Assembly (NCBI GenBank): GCA_035299085.1
Contig: DATGXG010000014.1
Span: 1 to 64,000 of the forward strand
Reading direction: 5' to 3'
Source: Bacteroidales bacterium
GTDB lineage: Bacteria > Bacteroidota > Bacteroidia > Bacteroidales > UBA10428
DNA: 64,000 bases
The translations under genes and the position numbers were made by a program. A model generated the notes under the pieces. The model ran no database searches and was not told the origin of the DNA. It saw only the letters and a list, made by a program, of their open reading frames with translations. Positions 54,985 to 63,681 of this stretch are shown here, in pieces (position 1 is the first letter of the stretch; the number at the start of each line of letters is the position of its first letter).

Positions 54985-57420
54985 ATGATTACTGCGAATT
55001 CGCTTTCGAACCGACTGGTAAACCAAACGATTTCAAAAGAAGAAATAATCAGTGATTTCCGCCTTGCTTTAGTAAGCCGGCAATGCAGCCTGCTTGGACG
55101 CAAAGAAGTTCTTACCGGAAAGGCAAAATTCGGCATATTCGGAGATGGCAAGGAAATAGCCCAGATAGCTCTTGCAAAGCAGTTTAAAAAGGGCGACTGG
55201 CGTTCGGGGTATTACCGTGATCAGACTTTTATGATGGCTACGGGATTACTAACCGTTCAGCAGTTCTTTGCCCAGTTATACGGAACTACTGACAGCGAAC
55301 TGAATCCGGGAAATGCCGGAAGGTCCTTTAACAATCATTTTGCCACCCACAATGTGGACGAATCAGGCGAATGGCTTGACCTGACAGGTCAGAAGAATTC
55401 GGCAGCCGATTTATCGCCAACGGCCGGTCATATGCCCAGGCTGCTTGGACTGGCACTGGCATCCAGGCTTTACAGGCAGAATCCGGAACTTAAACAATTC
55501 AAGGGAATAAGCATTAACGGCAACGAAGTGGCTTTTGGCACCATAGGTGATGCAAGCACCTCTGAGGGCGCTTTTTTTGAAACCATGAATGCTGCGGGAG
55601 TACTCCAGATACCTCTTGCAGTGGCAGTATGGGATGACGGCTATGGTATTTCGGTTCCAACTTCGGTTCAGACAATTAAATCAAGTATCTCCAAAGCGCT
55701 GAGGGGATTTGAAAAGGGTGAGGGGAATACAGGTTTTCTGATTTATGAAGTGAAAGGCTGGGATTATTACCGGCTGATTGAAGTGTTTGCTGAAGGAGTT
55801 GCAGTTTGCAGGCGTGAACATACGCCTGTGCTTTTTCATGTAAATGAACTCACACAGCCACAGGGTCACTCTACTTCAGGTTCTCATGAACGGTACAAAT
55901 CGGAAGCCCGCCTTTCCTGGGAAGCTGAGAACGACTGCCTGGTAATAATGGAAAACATGTTGTTGAAGGAAGGCATCCTCAGCCAGGAAGCAATCGATGA
56001 ATTGAAAGACATTGTGGCGGTTGAAGTGGAAGATACACGGTTGAAAGCCTGGAACGAATACCAGTCGTTTATCCGCGAAGAGAAAACATCGTTGCTTTCT
56101 ATAATCGAGAACAGGTCGTGTACATGCAAAAGAGAGGGAATTGACAAAATACAATTGTATGCCAACAACCTCAGGCTGATAGAAAATCCCATCCGAAGGG
56201 ATAACCTGAGTACGGCCAATAAAATTCTCAGGTACATATGCCACGATTGTCCCCAAAGAGCGCCGCTGAAAGAAGGGATGAAAAAGTGGATATCCTCCAA
56301 TCTTCTTGACGGTTTCGAAAAATACAGCTCCCGGTTGTATAATGAAACAAAATATTCGGCAGTTGAAGTAAAACCGGTCTTACCGGTATATTCGGAGAAT
56401 TCCCCTGTAATTGCAGGTCGCGAGGTAATCCGGAATAATTTCGACGCCCTTTTTGCCAAATATCCTTTCCTGGTTGCTTTTGGTGAAGATGTAGGCCGGA
56501 TAGGAGGCGTCAATCAAACCTATGAAGGATTGCAGAAAAAATACGGCGAATATCGGGTTTTTGACACCGGAATCCGGGAAGCGGCAATTGCCGGTAAGGG
56601 AATAGGCCTGGCATTAAGAGGATTCCGGCCTATTGCCGAAATTCAGTATTTCGATTACCTACTTTATGCACTGCAGGCATTAAGCGATGATCTGGCCACA
56701 TTGCACTGGCGTACAGCAGGGAGCCAGATAGCACCTCTGATTATAAGCACCCGTGGTCACAGGCTTGAAGGGATATGGCATTCGGGGTCTCCTCTTAGCA
56801 TGGTAATCAATTCAATTCGGGGAATCCATGTTTGTGTGCCCAGGAATATGACCCAGGCTGCAGGTTTTTATAATACACTGCTCGAAGGACGGGACCCGGC
56901 GCTTGTCATTGAACCGTTGAATGCCTACCGTCTGAAAGAAGTCATGCCTGATAATCCCGGAGAGTTCAGGGTTCCTCTTGGTATACCTGAAATTCTCGAG
57001 GAAGGCGATGATATAACGCTGGTTACATACGGTTCATGTGTCAGAATCGCCCAGGATGCCTGCCGTCAGCTGAATGATTTTAATATACATGTGGAACTTA
57101 TTGATGTGCAGACATTACTGCCCTTTGATCTGAAGGAGATCATTGCTGAATCGGTCAAGAAAACACGCAAGGTTGTCTTTTTTGATGAGGATGTTCCGGG
57201 AGGCGCCACTGCGTTTATGATGCAGCAGGTAGTGGAGGGACAGGGAGTATGGAAATACCTGGATACGCCACCGGTTACTTTGTCGGCACGAGAACACAGG
57301 CCTGCCTATACTACCGACGGGGACTATTTTTCCAATCCCAACTCAGAGGATGTTTTTGAAACGGTATACCAGGTGATGCACCGGGCAGATCCGGAACGAT
57401 ATCCGGATTTGGGAGTGTAA
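54985..57420 (+). CDS. 2-oxoacid dehydrogenase E1, alpha-beta fusion
   Basis: An 811-residue thiamine-diphosphate enzyme. The N-terminal alpha part (about 1-390) has the ThDP motif GDASTSEGAFFETMNAA and YRDQTFMMATG; the beta part (about 470-811) has a transketolase-like pyrimidine-binding domain (VAFGEDVGRIGGVNQTYEGL, FDTGIREAAIAGKGIGLAL) and the transketolase C-domain (VTYGSCVRIAQDAC). In most bacteria these are two proteins; the fused form occurs in Bacteroidota. It decarboxylates an oxoacid and hands the acyl group to a lipoylated E2, probably the product at 32225. The ATG at 54985 is chosen; a TTG at 54976 is possible. Confidence 0.93.
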   Translation: MITANSLSNRLVNQTISKEEIISDFRLALVSRQCSLLGRKEVLTGKAKFGIFGDGKEIAQIALAKQFKKGDWRSGYYRDQTFMMATGLLTVQQFFAQLYGTTDSELNPGNAGRSFNNHFATHNVDESGEWLDLTGQKNSAADLSPTAGHMPRLLGLALASRLYRQNPELKQFKGISINGNEVAFGTIGDASTSEGAFFETMNAAGVLQIPLAVAVWDDGYGISVPTSVQTIKSSISKALRGFEKGEGNTGFLIYEVKGWDYYRLIEVFAEGVAVCRREHTPVLFHVNELTQPQGHSTSGSHERYKSEARLSWEAENDCLVIMENMLLKEGILSQEAIDELKDIVAVEVEDTRLKAWNEYQSFIREEKTSLLSIIENRSCTCKREGIDKIQLYANNLRLIENPIRRDNLSTANKILRYICHDCPQRAPLKEGMKKWISSNLLDGFEKYSSRLYNETKYSAVEVKPVLPVYSENSPVIAGREVIRNNFDALFAKYPFLVAFGEDVGRIGGVNQTYEGLQKKYGEYRVFDTGIREAAIAGKGIGLALRGFRPIAEIQYFDYLLYALQALSDDLATLHWRTAGSQIAPLIISTRGHRLEGIWHSGSPLSMVINSIRGIHVCVPRNMTQAAGFYNTLLEGRDPALVIEPLNAYRLKEVMPDNPGEFRVPLGIPEILEEGDDITLVTYGSCVRIAQDACRQLNDFNIHVELIDVQTLLPFDLKEIIAESVKKTRKVVFFDEDVPGGATAFMMQQVVEGQGVWKYLDTPPVTLSAREHRPAYTTDGDYFSNPNSEDVFETVYQVMHRADPERYPDLGV

Positions 57421-57427
57421 TCAGGTT

Positions 57428-57475
57428 GGGCTCAGGCTTTGCCTGAGTCCAAATATGCAATTGGGCAAAGCCTGA
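57428..57475. repeat. Alternative hairpins after the E1 gene
   Basis: CTCAGGC-TTT-GCCTGAG (57431-57447), flanked by G-C pairs, forms a compact 10-bp hairpin. The segment TCAGGCTTTGCC (57432-57443) can instead pair perfectly with GGCAAAGCCTGA (57464-57475). A further small palindrome CGAAGTT-GAA-AACTTCG lies at 57524-57540. No T-run follows the first stem, so an ordinary terminator is doubtful; a REP-like remnant is possible. Confidence 0.65.
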
Positions 57476-57552
57476 TTTAAAAATAGGCATACTGAAAAAC
57501 TATCGTTGGAATTGGCGGTCAGACGAAGTTGAAAACTTCGCCTAGCTCACAA

Positions 57553-57629
57553 GAACTCGTAAACTGCTTAACCCCTAAACTCCTTAGCCCCTTAACGCCT
57601 GAACTCCTAAACCTCTAAACCTCTAAACA
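57553..57629. repeat. Degenerate period-8 array
   Basis: A pyrimidine-rich stretch of about nine imperfect 8-bp units such as CCTAAACT, CCTTAGCC, CCTGAACT and TCTAAACC, ending just before the thrH stop codon. Non-coding and similar in style to the other spacer arrays of this window. Confidence 0.65.
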
Positions 57630-57633
57630 GCTA

Positions 57634-58245
57634 TTACTTAAATCTTTCCTCTAAAAAGCTTTTCAGTTCTCCGTATTCATGGATTACCGGAAATTCGGGG
57701 TAGTCATTGATTACATTCTGCGGAGGCCTGAACAGAACGCCCTGGTCTGCTTCCTTAAGCATGTTGATGTCGTTGTAAGAGTCGCCGAAGGCAATCACTT
57801 CGTAATTCATACCTTTAAGAGCAAGGATAGTTTCACGCTTTGCATTTTTCTGCCGCAGGTTATACCCGTTAATAATGCCGTTGCCGTCCACTTCAAGCGA
57901 ATGGCAGAACAGGGTAGGCCAGTCGAGCTGTTCCATCAGCGGTTCGGCAAATTCGACAAACGTATCCGAGACCACAATGAAGCGGGTAACCCGTTTAAGC
58001 CAGTTGATCATATCGGGGGCACCATGGAGAGGCCTGATGGTGGCGATTACCCTTTGTATATCGAGCAGTGTGAGATTTTTTTCCTTAAGGATCTTAAGCC
58101 TGTGATGCATGAGTTCATCATAGTCCTTAATATCGCGGGTTGTTAACCGGAGCTCAGGTATGCCGGTTCTTTCAGCTACATTGATCCAAACCTCGGGAAC
58201 CCAAACACCTTCAAGATCAGAACATACCGCGTGCAGTTTCTTCAT
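57634..58245 (-). CDS. thrH: ThrH-like phosphoserine/homoserine phosphotransferase
   Basis: A 203-residue HAD-superfamily enzyme closely resembling Pseudomonas ThrH as I recall it: CSDLEGVWVPEVWI (nucleophile Asp10, with Glu12 in the second position), TTRDIKDYDELMHHRLKIL, VVSDTFVEF and GDSYNDINML. ThrH dephosphorylates phosphoserine and can pass the phosphate to homoserine, making the substrate of threonine synthase. It is the last gene of the thrA operon, 38 bp after thrC, and no homoserine kinase gene is present, so it likely supplies O-phosphohomoserine here. Confidence 0.88.
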   Translation of the reverse strand: MKKLHAVCSDLEGVWVPEVWINVAERTGIPELRLTTRDIKDYDELMHHRLKILKEKNLTLLDIQRVIATIRPLHGAPDMINWLKRVTRFIVVSDTFVEFAEPLMEQLDWPTLFCHSLEVDGNGIINGYNLRQKNAKRETILALKGMNYEVIAFGDSYNDINMLKEADQGVLFRPPQNVINDYPEFPVIHEYGELKSFLEERFK

Positions 58246-58283
58246 ACCGGATTATTAATAAGGGAGCGAATATAGGAAATATT

Positions 58284-59654
58284 TTAAAGATAACGGCTGA
58301 GTAAATACTGTTTAAAGTCCTTATAATCATTATGAATCCTGTCAAATGATTCATCAAGCTTTTCAAGATCCTTCATGGATGCGGGTAATTCCGGTTCTAT
58401 GCCAAGCAGGCTACGAATTTCCTGAGGGAATTTAGCAGGATGCGCGGTTTCAAGGCTGATAGCCAGTTTGCCCGGGGCTGAATCCCGGGGATTCTGTTTA
58501 AAATAGTACTGTAATCCTCCCCAGCCTGCAGCTCCGTGAGGTTCAAGTAAAACCCTGTGATTTCTATACACATCCCGGATAGTTTGTTCCGTTTCCGCAT
58601 CGGTTATGCTCACCGTAAAGATATCCCTGTGCAATGCCTCCACATCAGGCTCGGTGGTTATAGTGCCTTTTTCATCCATTACACCGCCGTACAATGAAAC
58701 CACACGAGCCATGTTGCTTGGATGTCCCACGTTCATGGCACTCGATATGCAATTTCGCGAGGGAACAATGGTCTTGTACTGCCCGGTTTTCCAGTACACA
58801 GGCACTTCATCGTTTTCATTGGTTGAAATAACCAGTTTACCTATCGGTAGTCCCATTTTTTTAGCGAGCAAAGCACCCATCATATTCCCGAAATTTCCCG
58901 AGGGTACCGAAAAAATGACAGGTTCTTCCGCATTCCTCGCCAGTTGTGACCATGCATAGAAATAGTAGAACGATTGAGGCAACAGCCTGCCGATATTGAT
59001 TGAATTGGCCGATGAAAGTTTCAGTGTATCAAGGTCAGGATCGGTAAAAGCCTGTTTGACAAGGGCCTGGCAATCATCGAATTTACCGTTGAGCGAAAGA
59101 ATTGTAATATTCTTTCTCAGCGTGGTCATCTGCTTGCGCTGCCGGTCGGTCACTTCATTTTCAGGAAAAAGGATAACAACCTTAATATTGTCAAGGCCAT
59201 AGAAGGCATTGGCAATGGCGCTTCCCGTGTCGCCTGAAGTAGCCGTAAGGATAAGCATAGTGCGGTTTTCCTTCTGAAGGAAATGCTGCATCAACCGTCC
59301 CATCATACGGGCGGCAAAATCCTTGAATGAGGCTGTAGGTCCCTGGTCGAGCCTGAGAATATATTTCCGGTCATACACCTGTTCAAGGGGAACAGGGTAA
59401 TCATAGGCGTCGGTTACAATCCGTTGTATTGAATCCTTATCGATTTCATCGCTCAGCAGGTGGCTGGCTATTGTGTTGGCGATAAAGGGATACTCCTTGC
59501 CGATCATGCTGTTAAGCTGATCCGTCGAAAGCGAAGGAATATGATCAGGAATATACAGGCCTTTGTCCGGAGCCAGTCCCTTAAGCAGCGCTTCACTGAA
59601 GCTTACTTTAACGGCCTTACCATTAGTCGAAAAATAGCGGATGCTGTCAGACAT
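58284..59654 (-). CDS. thrC: Threonine synthase
   Basis: A 456-residue PLP enzyme converting O-phosphohomoserine to threonine. The PLP lysine is in GPTASFKDFAARMM, and the glycine loop in TATSGDTGSAIANAF; FSVPSGNFGNMMGALLAKKMG follows. Full length for the class with the long N-terminal domain. Lies between a HAD phosphatase gene (18 bp) and thrH in one minus-strand operon. Confidence 0.96.
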   Translation of the reverse strand: MSDSIRYFSTNGKAVKVSFSEALLKGLAPDKGLYIPDHIPSLSTDQLNSMIGKEYPFIANTIASHLLSDEIDKDSIQRIVTDAYDYPVPLEQVYDRKYILRLDQGPTASFKDFAARMMGRLMQHFLQKENRTMLILTATSGDTGSAIANAFYGLDNIKVVILFPENEVTDRQRKQMTTLRKNITILSLNGKFDDCQALVKQAFTDPDLDTLKLSSANSINIGRLLPQSFYYFYAWSQLARNAEEPVIFSVPSGNFGNMMGALLAKKMGLPIGKLVISTNENDEVPVYWKTGQYKTIVPSRNCISSAMNVGHPSNMARVVSLYGGVMDEKGTITTEPDVEALHRDIFTVSITDAETEQTIRDVYRNHRVLLEPHGAAGWGGLQYYFKQNPRDSAPGKLAISLETAHPAKFPQEIRSLLGIEPELPASMKDLEKLDESFDRIHNDYKDFKQYLLSRYL

Positions 59655-59672
59655 AAAAATCAGATTGGAGGG

Positions 59673-60338
59673 CTAATTTAGTGAATTGAGGTTTTCAAAA
59701 TTTTTCTCTGTAAAATCCGACAGGGAAGCAATCTTAAGATCGGCAAAATCAAAGCGGGTCGACTTAAAATCATGGCTGTCGGGTACAGTCACGAGTTTCA
59801 TGCGGGCAGCCTTTGCCGAAATGGCACCGTTGAAAGAATCTTCGAAAGCCAGGCAGTGAACAGGATCAACGCCTAGTTTTTTAGCGGCACCCAGGTAAAG
59901 GGCAGGGTGGGGTTTCCCGAATTCTTCATTTTCGGCAGAGCTGATGATTTTAAAGAATTCAAAAAGGTGAAATTTTTTCAGTGCGGTGGTGATCAGCTTC
60001 AACGGAGAAGATGAAGCAACAGAAACAGGGATTTTTTTATCAACGAAAAGCTGGAGGACATCCAGGAACCCGTCTTTCAGATCGGCGCGTTCAAGGATCA
60101 GGGTCTGCATGGATTCCATGATTTCTTTATAAAGCTGAAACGAACTTTTGCCTGTCCATTTATACACACCATACCAGTGCTGTATAGTGTCCTGGGTATT
60201 CAGTCCTGTTGTCTGCCTGCACAATGCGGGCGACAGATCGACTCCGACCGATTTGAAAACTTCCATTTCAGCTTCAACCCACAAAGGTTCTGAATCAATG
60301 ATGATCCCGTCGAAATCGAAAATGATTGCTTTTATCAT
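59673..60338 (-). CDS. HAD-superfamily sugar-phosphate phosphatase
   Basis: A 221-residue beta-phosphoglucomutase-like hydrolase. Motif I DFDGIIIDSEP, motif II SVASSSP, motif III GKPHPALYL and motif IV FEDSFNG are intact, resembling hexitol-phosphatase HxpB/YniC. The ATG at 60338 is used because the protein then begins MIKAIIFDFDG; the upstream TTG would overlap thrA. Located 10 bp after thrA inside the threonine operon, where its role is not obvious: it may be a passenger or may recycle a phosphorylated metabolite. Confidence 0.88.
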   Translation of the reverse strand: MIKAIIFDFDGIIIDSEPLWVEAEMEVFKSVGVDLSPALCRQTTGLNTQDTIQHWYGVYKWTGKSSFQLYKEIMESMQTLILERADLKDGFLDVLQLFVDKKIPVSVASSSPLKLITTALKKFHLFEFFKIISSAENEEFGKPHPALYLGAAKKLGVDPVHCLAFEDSFNGAISAKAARMKLVTVPDSHDFKSTRFDFADLKIASLSDFTEKNFENLNSLN

Positions 60339-60348
60339 TTGAAAAATT

Positions 60349-62778
60349 TTATACGTTGGCAACCCTTATAATATCAGCAAAAACTCCTGCCGCAGTCACA
60401 TCGGCGCCAGCTCCGTAACCTCTGATTACCATGGGTTGTTCGTGATACCTCAGGGTGGTGATGAGAATGATGTTGTTACTGCCTTCAAGCGGATACGCCG
60501 GATGCGACATGCCCACTTCCATCAGTTCAATGGAGGCTTTGCCGTTATCGAGCATCGCTACGAATCGCAGCTTCTTGTTTTCAAGAGTAAGTTTCTTTCG
60601 TCTCTCTTCAAATACTGAATCATATTTTGAAACCGCATTCCAGAAATCATCAGGAGAACCTTCAAAACATTCTGCCGGAAGAAAGGGAATAACGTCAATG
60701 TTATTGATTTCAAGCGGGTACCCGGATTCGCGGGCCAGGATCAGCAGTTTTCGTTTCACATCAGTGCCGCTGAGGTCAATTCGCGGGTCAGGTTCGGCGA
60801 AACCGGCTTCCATAGCCATACGGATGGCCTTGCTGAGTGTGATCTTCTCACTGATTGTATTGAAAATGAAATTCAGCGTGCCTGATAGAACGGCCTCTAG
60901 CCTGAGGATTTTATCTCCACTCCGGATAAGGTCGTTAAGCGTGCTGATGATGGGCAACCCTGCACCCACATTGGTTTCATACATGAACTTTACATTCTTC
61001 TCCCGGGCTGTTCTGCGAAGCATATTGTAGGACGTGTAGGAAGAAGAGCAGGCAATTTTATTGGATGTTACAACCGATACAAATGAATTCAGCACTTTCT
61101 GATAAGTGGCTGCAATGGTTGCATCGGCTGTGCAGTCAATGAAAACACTGTTGCGAAGGTTCAGGAACTGCATTTTCTGGATGAAAAGTTCGATATCAGC
61201 CTTTTCGCCGAGCTTTTCCATTTCTTCTCGGTAACCTGAAAGGTTGATTCCTTCGGGATTAAGCAGCATCAGTTTGGAACGGCAAATGCCAATCACATTG
61301 ACCTTCAGATGATGATCACGCAACAGAATCTCCTGCTGGTTCTGAATCTGCTTAAGCAGATTTCCGCCAACAGTGCCGGCTCCCACGAGGTACAGATGCA
61401 ACTCACGGTAATGCGAAAGGAAGAATCCTTCGTGAATAACATTCAGCGCTTTGTTAAGGCTTTCCTTTTTAATGACTATTGAAATATTCAGCTCCGAAGA
61501 ACCCTGGGCGGTGGCAATAACGCTGATACCGTTGCGGCCAAGCGATGAAAACAGGTTGGCCGAAATACCGGGAGTGTTCTTCATCTGTTCGCCGACAATG
61601 GCAATGATTGAAAGATCTTTTTCAATAACGATATTCAGTTCGTTACGGACTTTTATTTCTGTTTCGAATTCAGATTGCAGTGCTTTCCATGCCCTTGATG
61701 AATCTCCCGGGTTCAGGGCAAAAGTGATGGAATACTCGGATGATGCCTGTGTAATCAGAATAATATTGACATCGGTGCGGGCCAGGGCACTGAAAAGTCG
61801 CGCCGAAATTCCTTTTACACCAACCATCCCAGCGCCCTGCAACGTTATAAGGTCAATATCATCAATGGAAGAGATTCCCTTGATCAGTGATTTTCCTGAA
61901 TCGCCGGAACTTTTCGATATAAGAGTTCCCTTTCCGGCCGGATTAAATATGTTTTTAATTACGACCTCAATATTTCCCTTGTAAACCGGGTGGATGGTGG
62001 GCGTATAAACCACTTCAGCCCCGAAATGCGAGAGTTCCATGGCTTCGGCATAACTCAGCGACTCGATAGCCAGTGCTTTCTGAACTTTTTTAGGATCAGC
62101 GGTCATGAATCCGTCGACATTGCTCCATATTTCAAGACGTTCTACTTCGAGGGCGGCTGAAATGATGGCAGCTGTATAATCGGAGCCGCCACGGCCCAGG
62201 GTGGTGGTAACATTATGTTCGCTGCTGGCAATAAAGCCAGGAACAATGCCTGTTTTCCTGTACCGGTTAAACTGGGCACGGATAAGCCGGTTTGTAAGAG
62301 GAAAATTCACATGGGCATTGCCATAGTTATCGTCGGTTTTAATAAGTCCCTTGGCATCCACAACTTCCGCATTACTTATGTAATGGCTTATTATAAACGA
62401 TGACATGATTTCTCCGAAGCTGAGGATCTTATCCTGTATTTTCGGGGTTACGTCGTTTAACTGGTAAATACCGTTTATGATACTGATGAGATCTTTCAGG
62501 AGCAGGTTGATACGGCTGGCCACTTCGGAACGTACAGGTTCTTCAAATAATTCGTTGATGAGGCCTGTATGCTTCTGTTCGATATCGTTGTGGATACGGA
62601 AGAAATTTTTATCCCGGGCCGCTGCCATTTGCGAAAGCTCAAGAAGCTGGTCGGTAACACCATGCAGTGCGGAAACAACAACGATTACCGGAACGGTTTG
62701 AGATTCGATGATCTCTTTTGCCTTGCGGATATTTTCAGCAGTGTCAATAGCATATCCGCCGAATTTGAGCACTTTCAT
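60349..62778 (-). CDS. thrA: Bifunctional aspartokinase/homoserine dehydrogenase
   Basis: An 809-residue enzyme catalysing the first and third steps from aspartate to threonine. The aspartokinase domain (1-280) has TTLGRGGSDYTA and NVDGFMTADPKKV, two ACT domains follow (about 310-460), and the homoserine dehydrogenase domain (from 470) has LVGAGTVGGNLL, NKIACSSSY, EAVLSGTLNFIFN and FAEPDPRIDLSGTDVKRKLLIL. The N-terminal KFGGTS motif reads KFGGYA (residues 5-10), lacking the usual Thr-Ser. The ATG at 62778 is preferred to a longer frame without family support. First gene of the threonine operon; no Thr/Ile-rich leader peptide was seen upstream. Confidence 0.94.
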   Translation of the reverse strand: MKVLKFGGYAIDTAENIRKAKEIIESQTVPVIVVVSALHGVTDQLLELSQMAAARDKNFFRIHNDIEQKHTGLINELFEEPVRSEVASRINLLLKDLISIINGIYQLNDVTPKIQDKILSFGEIMSSFIISHYISNAEVVDAKGLIKTDDNYGNAHVNFPLTNRLIRAQFNRYRKTGIVPGFIASSEHNVTTTLGRGGSDYTAAIISAALEVERLEIWSNVDGFMTADPKKVQKALAIESLSYAEAMELSHFGAEVVYTPTIHPVYKGNIEVVIKNIFNPAGKGTLISKSSGDSGKSLIKGISSIDDIDLITLQGAGMVGVKGISARLFSALARTDVNIILITQASSEYSITFALNPGDSSRAWKALQSEFETEIKVRNELNIVIEKDLSIIAIVGEQMKNTPGISANLFSSLGRNGISVIATAQGSSELNISIVIKKESLNKALNVIHEGFFLSHYRELHLYLVGAGTVGGNLLKQIQNQQEILLRDHHLKVNVIGICRSKLMLLNPEGINLSGYREEMEKLGEKADIELFIQKMQFLNLRNSVFIDCTADATIAATYQKVLNSFVSVVTSNKIACSSSYTSYNMLRRTAREKNVKFMYETNVGAGLPIISTLNDLIRSGDKILRLEAVLSGTLNFIFNTISEKITLSKAIRMAMEAGFAEPDPRIDLSGTDVKRKLLILARESGYPLEINNIDVIPFLPAECFEGSPDDFWNAVSKYDSVFEERRKKLTLENKKLRFVAMLDNGKASIELMEVGMSHPAYPLEGSNNIILITTLRYHEQPMVIRGYGAGADVTAAGVFADIIRVANV

Positions 62779-62840
62779 AGGTCCGATGAATTTTTGATAA
62801 GAGCCCTTAAAAGTACTACAGAAAACCAGAATAATCAAAA

Positions 62841-62880
62841 AAGAATGGGAGAATGGAAGAATAGAAGAGTGTAAGAATGA
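62841..62880. repeat. Period-8 purine-rich tandem array upstream of thrA
   Basis: Five units: AAGAATGG, GAGAATGG, AAGAATAG, AAGAGTGT, AAGAATGA. It lies about 60 bp upstream of the divergent thrA start, where thrA transcription would begin. The remaining spacer to 63064 is AT-rich without a convincing feature. Confidence 0.8.
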
Positions 62881-63064
62881 GTAAACCAGAGCGTTAGAGA
62901 GTTATGTAAGAGCACACATAATAATGATTTTTATCAGGTTTCGTAACTTTTAAAAGAAGATCACGTTTTAAAAGGTAAACCAAAATTAAACCTCTCAAAC
63001 CCTGATACTTCTGGATTACACTATCTTCCAATTTTCATATTTACTAATTAAAACCACATCTAAC

Positions 63065-63604
63065 ATGAAAAAATCAATGTTTTTATTTGCATTACCCATG
63101 CTTGCCGTAGCCCTTTTTATCGGTTGTGAAGGTGACCAGGGCCCCCAGGGTGATCAGGGCGACCAGGGAATCCAGGGTGAACAAGGTGTCAAGGGCGATC
63201 CGGGAACAGCCAATGTAATATATTCCGAATGGGCTGTACTTGATGGTGTTTGGCGAGATACAAGTATGTTCGGCGGCAATTTTAAGGTAAATCATCTTAT
63301 TGCTGCAGATCTTACACAGGATGTGATTGATAATGGCGCTGTTCTTTGTTATACCCGGTATGCAGGCAGCGTAACTCCTCTTCCGTATTCAAACCTATCC
63401 TATACGTTAGCTTTTCAGCTTGACCCTGAAAGAGTTTTGTTTACTACGTTGAAACCAGATTTGAGCGGGGGGGTTGAATTGATCAATTCGATGGAATTCC
63501 GGTATATCATCATCCCCGGTGGCACAGCAGCCACAAAGTCGGCAGTGGATTTTAATTACATGAGTTACCGGGAAGTATGTGCAATGTTTAGTATCCCTGA
63601 ATAG
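63065..63604 (+). CDS. Lipoprotein with collagen-like repeats
   Basis: A 179-residue lipoprotein. The lipobox LFIGC puts the lipidated cysteine at residue 21. Residues 23-46 are eight Gly-X-Y triplets (GDQ GPQ GDQ GDQ GIQ GEQ, then GVK GDP), the collagen-like pattern that can form trimers. The C-terminal 130 residues are an unassigned globular beta domain. It is likely a surface or periplasmic stalk protein. Monocistronic, closed by its own terminator. Confidence 0.88.
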   Translation: MKKSMFLFALPMLAVALFIGCEGDQGPQGDQGDQGIQGEQGVKGDPGTANVIYSEWAVLDGVWRDTSMFGGNFKVNHLIAADLTQDVIDNGAVLCYTRYAGSVTPLPYSNLSYTLAFQLDPERVLFTTLKPDLSGGVELINSMEFRYIIIPGGTAATKSAVDFNYMSYREVCAMFSIPE

Positions 63605-63627
63605 ACGAACATATAAACCTGATTAAG

Positions 63628-63657
63628 TCCGCCAGCAATGAGTTGGCGGATTTTTTT
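63628..63657 (+). terminator. Intrinsic terminator after the collagen-like lipoprotein gene
   Basis: Stem TCCGCCA/TGGCGGA (63628-63634 with 63644-63650), a 9-nt loop and a run of seven T (63651-63657), 24 bp after the stop codon. Confidence 0.88.
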
Positions 63658-63681
63658 ATTCCTGGCCTCGACAAGCTCGGC

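Noticed and set aside
55884..56513. 209-codon minus-strand frame inside the E1 gene
   Set aside because: Antisense to conserved enzyme sequence; no start context and no recognisable domain.
60455..61984. Two long plus-strand frames (60455-61030 and 61451-61984) inside thrA
   Set aside because: Both are antisense to conserved ACT and dehydrogenase motifs and look like codon-bias shadows.
62779..63064. Threonine attenuator or leader peptide upstream of thrA
   Set aside because: No short frame rich in Thr or Ile codons and no terminator/antiterminator pair was found; only the period-8 array is evident.
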